Assembly: GCA_023515745.1 (NCBI GenBank)
Contig: JALECJ010000258.1
Location: 2,951,164-3,015,163 of the forward strand
From: Amoeboaphelidium protococcarum
Lineage: Eukaryota > Aphelidiomycota > Aphelidea
DNA length: 64,000 nt
Direction: 5' to 3'
Shown here: positions 1-10,305 of the stretch, piece after piece
Layout: each line of letters starts with the position of its first letter
How positions within the stretch are numbered: the stretch's first letter is position 1
Translations under genes and position numbers: made by a program
The notes under the pieces: generated by a model
The model's database searches: none
What the model was told of the DNA's origin: nothing
Seen by the model: the letters and a program-made list of their open reading frames with translations, nothing else

Positions 1-375
1 GGTGTTGCCGTGTCCAAGCTGGAACTATTTAATCATGATTACGCGTAATTCTTTAGTGATAATCAACCTGGACTTGGTTAATTCTTTGCGCATTTCAACA
101 TTCTGCCTGCATTTGAACTGATTACTGCTGATAGAAATTTTGATCAAGAGACTCTAATAAAGAGTGACGATATGGATTCTCAATTTTAGAAACTATTTGG
201 CAGTGTTGATATAGATGATAGAGTACTACGGTTCATAAAAGATAATCCAGAAAATATCTACCGCATATACAAACTATCCTACAGAGACTTTGACTGCACC
301 TTGTTGGAAGTTTTGTCCTCTTCTCTGTTGTCTCAACGCGCGATATTAAATACGAATGTTATTTAGTCTCAGTGA
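1..375 (+). CDS. 3' end of an unidentified protein-coding gene (partial)
   Basis: The first reading frame is open from base 1 to the TGA at 373-375 if TAA and TAG are read as Gln (in-frame TAA at 46 and 79, TAG at 187 and 364). It gives the last 124 residues of a protein that begins upstream of the window. The fragment is rich in Phe, Asp and Leu with no low complexity, as expected of a folded domain, and ends in ...NVIQSQ. I recognise no family. It runs tail to tail with the histidine ammonia-lyase gene, 86 bp away. Confidence 0.6.
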
Positions 376-461
376 ATCTGATTATAAAACTAAATCTACG
401 GATTTGTCGATATGAGAGTTAAAGTATGTGTAAGATGAGTATTTTAATTTATCATGAATTT

Positions 462-2021
462 TCAAAATTGAAAGCCTTCAACTTGGCCCACAGCGTTCAC
501 GATATCACCACTTTTGACGAGTTGCCAGCACTTGTTCAGATCTGGCGCCATATACCTGTCTTGTATCCATTTCTTAACTCCGGCTGATCTGACACACTCA
601 TACACGCGCTCCAGATGACTTGTAGTCTTCAGTGGACGCAGCATATCCAGAGCCTGACATGAGCACGCCAACTCAATGGCAAGAACACGTTCCACATGCT
701 CCACGACTTTGAGTGCTTTCCTGGCACTAAATCCACCCATAGACACGTGGTCCTCTTTAGATGCTGATGTACTGATAGAGTCCACTGATGCTGGATGACA
801 CAAGACTTTATTCTCACTAACCAGACTAGCTGCTGTACAGTGAGCAATCATAAAGCCGCTATTCAGACCACCTTATTCAGTGAGGAAGGGTGGTAGTCCA
901 GATAGACTGGAATTAACCAACCGCTCAATTCTGCGTTCAGAAATACTTGCCAATTCATGTATTCCAATAGCCAAAAAATCACAAGCCTTTGCAACGTACT
1001 CGCCATGAAAGTTTCCGCCAGATATGGATTGCTTGGAATCTGCAAATATCATTGGATTATCAGTTGCGCTATTGCATTCAGTATTAAAAATTCCATAGGT
1101 GAACTTGACGGTATCATTGGCTATGCCATGGACTTGAGGCATACATCGCAGAGTATACGAATCTTGTACCTGGCTGCAATACAAATGTGACTGTTATAGC
1201 GTGGAATCCGGGTCTCCATACTTGAGAAGAGTTCGTAATCTCTGAGCACAAAGTACCTGACCAGTATGTGGACGCACCTCATGAATCTTCTCATCAAACG
1301 CCTTCGGAGTTCCCTTCAATACCTCCAAAGATAAAGCACCGACTATATCAGCGACAAGACAGCAATTCTAAGCTCTCATCACAGCCTCACATCCAAGTGC
1401 ACAGATAAACTAAGTACCGTTGATCATGGCCAGTCCCTCTTTCGCTTTCAACTCAATAGGTTGCAACTAATGCTTAGTCAGTACTTCCATTGCATCCAAG
1501 TATGATTAAGTCTAATCATCATACATGAGGCCTTACCCGATAAGTCCAAGAGCCAGATGTGACAGAGGAGCTAAATCTCCACTGGCGCCAACGGTTCCCT
1601 GCTCCGGTACAAAAGAGAGACAATTATTGTTAAATGCATCCACCATCTACTTTAACACTTTGACAGATATACCACTGCAACCTTTAGCGAGAACATTGAT
1701 TCTAAGAGCAAGCAGCATCCTGGTACGTTCAACCGACAGAGCATCTCCGACACCGGCAGCATGACTTGTGATCAAATTCACCTGTAGCTCATCCAGCTTA
1801 TTGTCCGGAATTGACACGGTAGCAAAATTTCCAAATCCAGTATTAATACCATACACGGGCGTAGGCTTCGATGCTAGTTCTTCCACAAACTGTCTCGACT
1901 TTTGTACACATTCCCAAGCACTCTGGCTCAAATCAATCTTCAGATCTCCTGTCGCTAAAGAATATAATACTTCCGGAGTCAAATTACCACCGTCTAAGAT
2001 TACCAAATTTTTCGAACTCAT
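462..2021 (-). CDS. Histidine ammonia-lyase
   Basis: Cytosolic enzyme that deaminates L-histidine to urocanate, the first step of histidine breakdown. The 519-residue frame is uninterrupted when TAA/TAG are Gln and matches the usual length of about 510 residues. Family motifs in order: an N-terminal YGINTGFG segment; the Ala-Ser-Gly triad that forms the MIO cofactor, seen as [16 protein letters not shown] with the triad at residues 146-148; and [15 protein letters not shown] near the C-terminus. All expected catalytic features appear intact. I chose the ATG at 2021 ([12 protein letters not shown]); an in-frame ATG at 2054 would add 11 residues. It diverges from the surface-protein gene at 2594. 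Phenylalanine ammonia-lyase is the alternative in this superfamily, but the length and the LNSGFMIA segment favour HAL. Confidence 0.93.
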
Positions 2022-2054
2022 CTCTATATGTTGAATCGAACTATTTACAAGCAT

Positions 2055-2593
2055 AAGAACAGACAGAATTTGCGTGGCGCCCGTCGTGGGAAGAAGAAGA
2101 GCTGAGGGGAAGTTCAACAATTTGGGAAGAGCAATCTAGAAAAGCGTGAGCTTCGAAAGAGACAAGCTGAAACGGAAGATGATCATCGTCGCGTCCCCTT
2201 TCCCGATTCTCGGGAAGTCAGAGGTGATCAACATCAATGGCGCTACCTAGTAACATTAGTTGTCGTCATTATTGAGTGATAGCCCATAAATATCACGACA
2301 AGTTTCCACTCAGGATACCGTAGTTCCACATGTCTGTTCACATATAAAAATATGAATGAAGGACTGTGGTCTCCGAGTGTGAATCAGGCCTGCGATCACA
2401 CGGCAACGGCATGTCTAAAAATAGCCTCAATCAACTTTAGTAAATTACTTCCGGCATATTATGGTTACATCACTTACAGCCTTACATCATAAGTTCTTTT
2501 TATTGTCTTTATATACACACTACTAGTACTAGTAATTGATTTACGAATTGAAAGCAACTTGACTAAAAGTTACTGAGTTTAGTGAAATTTAAC
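2055..2593. other. Divergent intergenic region
   Basis: AT-rich spacer between the start codons of histidine ammonia-lyase (-) and a surface protein (+). It must hold both promoters. I see no RNA gene, repeat or long open frame in it. Confidence 0.5.
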
Positions 2594-4579
2594 ATGATGA
2601 TCAATCAATTAGTGATAATATTATTGGCAAATTTGTGTCTTCTGGTTACAGCGCCATTTCCTGTTAGCACTGGCGGTAGCAACTCTTTATTAGTATCCGA
2701 TGAAAGAGGTACTTTATATAGTGTCGTTATCACATCTAGTTAGTTATTAATTGGGTCAATCAATGCATATACTGGATCATCCACTATCATGAAAGCTTAC
2801 TCTATTGGAAGCGCTAGCAATGTGGTAATTCCAAACATTGCATTAAACAAGAATGGCACGAAGCTATACGTGTTTGGTCATACCGTAAATAAGGTCAATG
2901 ATCTATGTAACCCGCAATCATGTTAGAAAAACAACGTATTCATGATCATAATTGAAGTTTCCTCGACGTCCGACAATTTTGCTTATGGTCCGTCATCTAA
3001 TTCGGCCACATACACGACATATGGCGGCGCAGTCAACTAGGTGGATGATAACGGCTACCTTCTTTATGGGTCTGAGTCGGGAATAGTGCTTTGCAATCTT
3101 GACTCTGGAATTTTGATATACAGAGCTAGTTCCAACTCTTATTCTAACGCTGCTGGAATTAGTCCGTCTATTCCATGCGGTGTATCAGAAGCCCTCATTA
3201 GCTCTACGTCTTCTAGCTAGATGGTGTATTTCATATCTATGTCATAGTCTGGAAATTAATTCAGCTATGCTTTTATCTCATCTACTGGTACTCAACTTTC
3301 CACTGCTCAGGTGTCATCAACTTTCTTTACATAATATGGATACTCTAAGTATTTTAATCAGTCAATTGGGTTAATCAGTGCTACTGGTGCTAATAAGCTG
3401 CAATACTATGCTCCAAATCAGTTTACTTAATAGTCTACTGTAAATCTGCCTAGCTATTTAACTGCTGCTATAGGATCATCATTGTCTTTCAGTGAAAAAT
3501 ATGTCATATTTGCCACCAGTACCGAGTAACTAGTTCTGGTAAATTAACAAGGCGCTATTGCGTACAATGTGTCGACTGGCGCTTCCAGTATTGTGTCGAC
3601 TGCGTATGACCCTTCTACAGGATTTCTGTACTACTCCACTGGTACACAGATCGTTTAGCTGGCACTGCCTGCATCGCTAAGAGTGACAACCACGACTAGT
3701 AGTACTACTACTACTACCACTACTACTACCACGACTACCACGACGACGACAACTACAACCACTACGACGACTACTACCAGTACTACCACTACTACGACTA
3801 CTAGCACCAGCACCACGACGACTAGTACCACCGCCCGTACTGCATCATCAACCACTGTGCGCCCAACGCCTACTGCTGGTCCGACTGCCACTGCTATATC
3901 GACTTTAAGTAAAGTATCAACCTCTATGACAGTCTTGGCCTCTGTTCTACCGTCCTCGTCTACTGTCTCTACCATTTCTACTACGTCAATAATCACGGTT
4001 CCTGTGTAAACGAGTACCACGCTTCAAGGAGTAGTAAGTGACAATCAGTAGACAAGCACTTCTTAAGGCTAATCTTCTCAAGTAGTATTTACCACAGTTT
4101 CTACTACTCCGGGCGCTGTAGATCCTGTGTCGTCTACTGTCACAAATGTGATTTAGACTACCAGTACGTCTGTGATTTTAGATAAAAGCAGTACTAGTTC
4201 AGAGTCTTCATCTTTTGTGACTCTATCTGCTACGAATACCGTTGCAAAGTCCTCAGTATCCGCGCAGTAAGTATCGCTGATCGTGCACAGTTAATCATCT
4301 GCCTAATAGTCCGTTTCCGCTTAATCGTCAAACCATTAGTTTACGTTCGTTGACGATTAAACTAGCACTGCAACTCAGCATAGGTCTTCAACAGTTGCTG
4401 TTACTACCTCTTCATAGGAAGATAATAATAATGGAACCTTTGATAGTCAATTCGTGTATGGTCCAATCACGCCAGGATCGTTTTTGGCCATTGCAGTGTG
4501 TGGAATTTTGGTTCTGTCCGTTTCAGCTGGTGCTAGTGCTTATTTTTGGCGCGTAAGAAGATATAATAAGAAGTTATGA
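2594..4579 (+). CDS. Secreted/surface type I membrane protein with Thr-rich stalk
   Basis: 661 residues, one exon. The N-terminus is a hydrophobic signal peptide (MMINQLVIILLANLCLLVTA). It is followed by about 340 residues of Ser/Thr/Asn/Tyr-rich sequence with irregular beta-type repeats (LY-V-G, YLLYGS), like the propeller-like ectodomains of other surface proteins here. Residues about 366-412 are an almost pure threonine run in mixed ACT/ACC/ACG codons. A long Ser/Thr stalk follows, then a single transmembrane helix (GSFLAIAVCGILVLSVSAGA) and a short basic tail ending RRYNKKL. This is the layout of a heavily O-glycosylated cell-surface protein. In-frame TAA/TAG codons are frequent. The ligand or role is unknown; adhesion or a protective coat is an inference. 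A second ATG lies one codon downstream. Confidence 0.8.
3689..3830 (+). repeat. Threonine-codon repeat inside a coding sequence
   Basis: About 47 consecutive codons are nearly all ACT, ACC, ACA or ACG (a few AGT/AGC Ser). Codon mixing shows that the protein sequence is selected rather than a fresh trinucleotide expansion. It encodes the start of the mucin-like stalk. Confidence 0.85.
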
Positions 4580-4781
4580 TGGGAGATAAATGAATGTAAT
4601 TGATTTTATCTATTTTATATTTTCTATCTCTCACGTATACTACCTCCATCAGGTGCAGTTGACAGAAACTAAAGTATGATGAATCGCGACAATTCTTGAC
4701 GACGACAGATCAAGCGGACGTTCTTTTGCATTGTTTCAACTCCTTTAACCATCACTCTTCACTTCAACATTGGTGGGTGAA

Positions 4782-6188
4782 ATGAGTACAATTTAGCTTA
4801 TTTTTATAGCTCTTAGTTGCTGGATATTCTTGATATATGCTGGATTCCCGCTGTCTCTGTAGACTTCATCCTAATTGGTGTTGTTGAATGTTGATTCAGA
4901 TGGCAATCTATATGCGGCCACAGTTAACGAGACTCATCTTTATTTGAATAAATACTCTGGCAATGGAAATTTATAATACTCAAGTACTCTTAGTGTCAGT
5001 CAGACATCGATGCTTTCGTTAAAAAAATTGTCGCTATCCGAGGACACTGGTTCTGTATATCTGGCTGGTACCACATATGCGAGTTTCGGTAACAACTCTA
5101 TCATTGGGGTAAGTAATATGTTCCTTAATCAGTACAATATGTCATCTGGGTAATTACTCAATTGTTCATTCTATGGAAGAGATAATACTATCTGGTCTAA
5201 TTCGTACGTTGGGGCAAATGGAACTTATTATTTCATGTACAATGTTAATATGGGTCCAAATTTCGAGTAAACTATGACTAGCTACGAAATTAATATCATG
5301 GCAGTAACGTCGAACAGTACTTTAACATCTGTTTTGACTTATATACTATAAATTCCTACCAGTCTTTTTCTTGCGTAGCCACTGCTGGGATACAGTAAAC
5401 CGTAGGATAAGCTTAGTGTGATTTGGCCACTGTCTGGCGAGTAGAGTACTTCATAAGGCTCATTGGCAACTTCATAAATATCATATCTGCAACTCTTAAC
5501 TAATGGAACGATTGTGCGAGAGGGTACTGTAGGATAACCGTTACCTTATCCTATTCAATTAGTTAGCGGTCCTAATGGATACATGATTTACCTAGCGGAT
5601 AATTCTGGAGTGCTGATTGTAAATGACAATTTGGGTCTAGTTTCGATTAAAAGTATACCACTGCTGGATTTTGCCTCTTCAAGTCTGATTTATTATTCTA
5701 ATGATTCTCCGTTCATATTTATAGTGGCCTAAAATGGGCAATTTGTTGCAATTGATCAAAATGGACAGATATAATTTTACTTAAATCCCTTACTCAACCT
5801 GGCACCGGGGAGTGTGGCATACGACAAAATCTCCAACAGACTGTTTGCCTCTTATAATGGAATAATATCGTTTGCTAGTGTAAATGAAACAATTTCTCCT
5901 CAATCTATGGCATCAAGGAAGTCGTCAACAACTACAACGACCATGAGAGCCACAACTTCTGCGCCCGCTCAAGAAACAATCCGTCCACCTCCACCGCCTG
6001 TCAGTAGATCATCCTCTAGAACGCAGAGTACATCGGTTCAGGGTACACTGACAAATCAAGATCGTCCTTCTGAGCGAGCAAATGCTAATGGTATATTTTA
6101 TGGAGTGTGCGCTATAATTTTAGTCACTCCACTGATAGCTGGTCTCGCCTCTTATTTTGTGACAAAGCACCGCTTGAAGTACAGTTGA
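4782..6188 (+). CDS. Surface type I membrane protein, propeller-like ectodomain
   Basis: 468 residues, one exon. A signal peptide (STIQLIFIALSCWIFLIYAG) leads into an ectodomain with spaced motifs of the type LYLAGTTY, IYLADNSG and FVAIDQNG, typical of beta-propeller-like surface proteins. Residues about 380-425 form a short Ser/Thr/Pro stalk (TTTTTM, PPPPPV), followed by one transmembrane helix (residues about 436-460) and a tail of about ten residues, HRLKYS at the end. It lies 202 bp downstream of, and in the same direction as, the other surface gene, so the two may be an old tandem pair, although their ectodomains are clearly diverged. Function unknown. Confidence 0.8.
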
Positions 6189-6795
6189 ATAAGTACAGAG
6201 CTGATAGAATTTTGGCTCCTTTACTTTTTCTTTTTTACAAGCTTGATGTTATCTTCAACAAATTAGTTTTCATTGTGCATTGCAAAGTATAACGCATTTT
6301 ATAGATGATAATTTTCTATTTTATAGAATTAAATAATCACCATTTGCTTATGGATTAGCAATCACTATCAACAAGCTTCTAAATCTGATCGAGATTGTTG
6401 TAAACATTGCTGATATAAAGTGACTTTTACAGAGCCTCCTCTCTCCACCCATAGTGAGGTTGTTTTGAAAAGCTCATACATTCTCTTTACATCCAGTTAG
6501 TAATTAGCTTATCTAATTTGAATGATGGTCACCTTTTACAAAAGCTTTTGCATTAAATCTTTTCCAAGTACTTTCGTTATGACGCGTCATATACGAGGTG
6601 ATACGCGTTTTTAGCGAAAGTGATATAATCTGTAGCTGTGATGTTTTACGCGTATTGTACGAGTGCTTAAACGATAAGTCTTGAAATTCTCAATGGCGAT
6701 AAGCAGCATATAATATTCTATAATGTAATCATTAAATAGTTAAATTAAATTTCAGGGTTGAATGGGATTTAAATGCAGAAGAATAGATGGATCAA
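6189..6795. other. Intergenic region with ACGCGT sites
   Basis: Spacer between two convergent genes. It holds three ACGCGT hexamers (6582-6587, 6603-6608, 6648-6653) within 72 bp, far denser than expected in AT-rich DNA. No coding signal seen. Confidence 0.5.
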
Positions 6796-6993
6796 TCAAT
6801 CAACTTGCATCTAATGTTTCGCAGATAGAATCACCGCAGACTCGCCTTCCATTAGTGGACACGCCTTACTTTTCGGTCCAGCTATGAAGTGTACCATGTT
6901 CATGCCCATGAATTGTTCAGCTAATTCCTCTTCTATCTGAATACGATATTCTGCAGTTGGATTGCCAATAGCTACAAACGTTTTATTGTACAT
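6796..6993 (-). CDS. Short ORF resembling the N-terminus of adenosine kinase (possible remnant)
   Basis: A 65-codon frame, MYNKTFVAIGNPTAEYR... to a TGA at 6796. The stretch FVAIGNP followed by an acidic helix resembles the GNPLLD start of pfkB-type adenosine kinases, which phosphorylate adenosine to AMP. Nothing downstream on this strand continues the enzyme: no substrate-binding glycines and no DTxGAGD catalytic motif. It may be a decayed copy, or an isolated exon. A GTAAGT lies just upstream near 7021, so an upstream exon is possible. Weak call. Confidence 0.3.
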
Positions 6994-7525
6994 TTATTAG
7001 GGGAATCTAAGTTTTACTTACAAGATCCCATTTTATGATATTATACCTGCCTTGAGTTGTTAATAAATAGGTGGATATGCAATTTAGTTTATAGAAGAAG
7101 AAATGTATTGAATATTCGGAGCTTTTATATCAAATCATTGAATACCGTATTGACCATATTGAAGGCACCAGGCGTATAAAAGAGTACAATTAATAATTTG
7201 AGATTTCACACTGCTCCAAGTTCTATGTGATATATCAGACCATTCTGCATACATCTATATTTTCCAAACTGCAATAACTCTTCAGCAACTCTACATTCTA
7301 GTTATATGACACTGTTGAAACACAACAATACGACATCAATATGGGCCGTCGGGCTTTCAAAGGCTTCTGCATAAGTGCCTCCTAGCTGAAGAGAGCGTGT
7401 GAAAATTCTAACGAATACGAGATCAAAAACAAGATGCAGAGAAATACTCAGACAAAGTTCACATATGTAGTGAATATAATACGCGTTTAATCATGTCCAT
7501 AATTATATACAACAACATTTCATTT
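6994..7525. other. Intergenic region
   Basis: AT-rich. A plus-strand frame beginning ATGGGCCGTCGG (about 7340) is open for about 140 codons in the altered code, but with a single stop codon such runs are common by chance and its sequence is not protein-like after the first 40 residues. An ACGCGT lies near 7481. Nothing firm. Confidence 0.35.
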
Positions 7526-8140
7526 TCATAAGAAAAAAGTATCGCTAGAGATATTATTCAGCGTCTACATTAAAGCATCATGGTAAGTTCACGGATGTCG
7601 TGATCATTAAGATATATACCTTTTCTAACGCGTTCAAGTACTTGTTCACATCATCGTAGTTCTATCTTGGGTCTAAAATCAATTCAACCACACGTTAATA
7701 AGTCCATGGATAGCTATAAGAATGACATTATAATTCATAGATTATCAATCACCATGACTTGGTACTTACTTTTCTTGGTCTCGAATCATGTCAGAAATTC
7801 CAAGTACTTTCAGCATCAGGCTCTGAGTCTTCAAAACCGGTTCAATCTTTTCCATAGTCTACAACACAACATTTTGCACTATTTTATAGAGCTATAAGCT
7901 TAATTAATGAACTCTTACATCGAAAAACTTGGAGAGAAGCATCTATTGGGCGTCTTTCCATTCAGTCACTCTGCATACATTAGAACGGAATGGATGGGCA
8001 TAAAACTACGGGACACACTCTTACTTTTGAACGTCTTTTTCTGTAGAAAGTATCAACTCTTGCTCCCACTCATTCTTCCATTCGGCAACATCTTAATTCT
8101 CAAGATTCCACACTTCTTCCTCTTCATTCATCATCATCAT
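7526..8140 (-). CDS. Protein phosphatase 4 regulatory subunit 2 (PPP4R2)-like, multi-exon
   Basis: Reconstructed from four exons with GT-AG introns: 7919-8140, 7770-7891, 7620-7713, 7526-7564. Introns are 27, 56 and 55 nt; the 27-nt one is a multiple of three with no stop and could be retained. The joined 158-residue product has a highly charged N-terminal half (NEEEEVWN, EWKNEWEQEL). It ends in TYQRVVELILDPRQNY...KYLNALEK, which parallels the conserved PPP4R2 segment TIQRLCELLTDPRRNY...KFLRGVEK. PPP4R2 tethers and regulates the PP4 catalytic subunit in DNA-damage and splicing contexts. The start is uncertain: the frame is open upstream to about 8255 without an ATG, so a first exon may be missing. 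It lies 142 bp downstream of the aminopeptidase gene. Confidence 0.5.
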
Positions 8141-8281
8141 AATCTTTCTGTACTCCTTTAGTTGAAACGCGCGTGTTGTCTCGGTGTCTTCAAGCAAGAA
8201 AAACCTTTCAATAAAAAAGCTGTGACCAAGTAACTGTGATAGACACGTCGCTTAAAATCAAATTCATATCAGTGTAATTAC

Positions 8282-9958
8282 TCATTACTTCAAGATACGT
8301 TCAATGTCATGCAATGCCTTGGGAGCGTCATTAGAAAACACTTCATGGCTATCAACCGTGATCAGCACGACGTCTTCGATTCTAACTCCACCAAGTTTAC
8401 GGTTGACAAACTAATCAACCAATGCCCAATTGATGTATTCCTTAGCTTGCGGTTCAACTTTTTCAAAATTGCCAGATTTAACTCTATTCAATACTTCAGC
8501 ATTAAAATAAAGGCCAGGTTCAATCGTCACGACATCATTTTCCAACAGGACAAGATCGTTAGGCGAGGGTTGAACATCATGTACATCCAAGCCCACAGTA
8601 TGTCCAAGACCATGCGGCATAAAAGCACGAGCAACTTTGTACTATATCAATTATTAGAACGAAGTATTCTGCTTGGAAGGAAACTTGATGAGATCCATGC
8701 GCAACAATCCCTTCAATAACACTTTATCCGCATGCGCGGCAACATCCGACCACTTGACTCCAGCTTTCAACATTGTAATACATTCAGTATTAGCCTGGTA
8801 GACAATTTCATAAATCCACTTCTCAACCTCTGAAAATTCCAGCCCCAGCGGTATTGTACGAGTAACATCAGACGCGTAATTGCGATAAGAGCCACTAGCA
8901 TCAACCAACAAGAATCCTGCAGACGTAGGTCGGTGATTATTTTAATCCGAAATATAACGATATGATCTACGAAATAAACTAGCAGTTGTACGAAGTAAAG
9001 CATTACCGGCAGTCTCATCAAATCCTTGATAATGCAAAACAGCAGCATGATCATTCGCAGCCACAATAGGATCATATGCTTGAACTCTGCAACCACAAAT
9101 GAACGTATCATGCTTAAATTAAGAGAGTAGAGAATATTCACTCTTCACCGCGGAACGTTGAGCCATAAGCTGCATCAGATGTAAGTGCGAGTAAGATGCA
9201 ACTTGAGTGGCATACCGGATTAGCTCCAACTCAACTGGATCCTTCTGTCTTCTCAGCTAAAACATGGTATCTTTCAATTTACCCTCATCCAAAGTCACAC
9301 TGGCTGGAATATCACGTATGATGGCCCCGTTATTAGTGTACAATACAGAACTATTGCCAATGATAATCTCATCATAGTTCACAGATTCTGTAGAGTTTAG
9401 TATCTAAACAGCATTAATACCACTCTCAACCATAATCTATTCTACTGGGTAAGCACCTTCAAAAGCAATATCGCGATACTGCAGATACAATTTACTGAAA
9501 AGCAAGCGACTACCATTATACACGCCAAAATCTTGAATAACAAGCACAGATGAAGGATAATTCACACCAGTCAGATAATAGAAATTTGGATCCTATTTAA
9601 AATCGACTCCATCATTGTTTATTGATGATCTCCTGCCAAACACCACCACATTGAATGGAAGACTTTGAATGACGCTACTGATGCTGTTGTTGCCATCAAT
9701 GCCACCGGCAAGAGAATCAATCAATTTCTATCTATGCGCAATGAATAAAGATCTATCATACGTGGGCTATCTAATATCAAAAGGACAGGCAGTATTTGGA
9801 CGTGTTGCCTATGATGCATAGCGCTAATAATCAACCAAGATCAATAATCTCCACAATGACAATGCTGCAAATAACGCAGTGCTCAAATATGCCCACTATC
9901 TACGTGTAATTTTATACACCACCAGGTAATTAGCCTCCCCCTACGGTTTAACACTCAT
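8282..9958 (-). CDS. Xaa-Pro aminopeptidase, M24B family (Icp55/XPNPEP3-like)
   Basis: Metallopeptidase that removes N-terminal residues preceding proline, or trims mitochondrial precursors. The N-terminal domain contains [17 protein letters not shown] and [16 protein letters not shown], both typical of the Icp55/XPNPEP3 branch; the Gln of FKQD is a TAG. The pita-bread domain keeps all five metal ligands: Asp in LVDASG (about 8900), Asp in SDVTRT (about 8865), His in [12 protein letters not shown] (about 8600), Glu in IEPGLYF (about 8525) and Glu in GGVRIEDVV (about 8385). The unspliced frame is 559 codons. A 90-nt GT-AG intron at 8917-9006 would remove 30 residues exactly where the family has none, joining DETA to GFLLVDASG. 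The N-terminus ([17 protein letters not shown]) has a basic and hydrophobic character consistent with mitochondrial targeting. Confidence 0.88.
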
Positions 9959-10305
9959 CTCTATTAAATATATTCTAATCAGGTTAAATTAAATAACTAG
10001 GCACCGCCTTCAAATCACGGCTGAGCCTAACTAGAAAATCGAATAAAAATAACTAAAATGGACGATTACAAGAAGAGTGGAGATCAACGCGACAAACTTC
10101 AAATGTTTCGTCTTGAACGGGCGCGCGCTATCGTTTAACTTTCTCTTCCTTCGCCCCTTTGAAAAGAAGCGTTTGGCGCACCTTCTTTTTACTTTACTTG
10201 TTCCATCAATACTCTTAGAGTCGATTCTGTAGTGTTAGATAGTACCATTTTGCAACTTTTAATAATACTAGTCTGTGATTTAAACATTTATCATCAATAA
10301 CAACT
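9959..10305. other. Divergent intergenic region
   Basis: Promoter spacer between the aminopeptidase (-) and Sec15 (+) genes. It contains a CT-rich stretch (10140-10175), often seen before starts in this window. No other feature found. Confidence 0.45.

Noticed and set aside
3655-4020. Valine-rich 121-codon minus-strand frame
   Set aside because: Mirror image of the threonine-codon repeat (ACN read backwards gives GTN).
7340-7760. Plus-strand frame of about 140 codons starting ATGGGCCGTCGG
   Set aside because: With one stop codon, runs of this size are expected by chance; it overlaps the better-supported minus-strand PPP4R2-like exons and has no motif.
8101-8161. ATGATGATGATG run as a microsatellite
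   Set aside because: Only four units; it encodes MMMM at the possible start of the PPP4R2-like protein.
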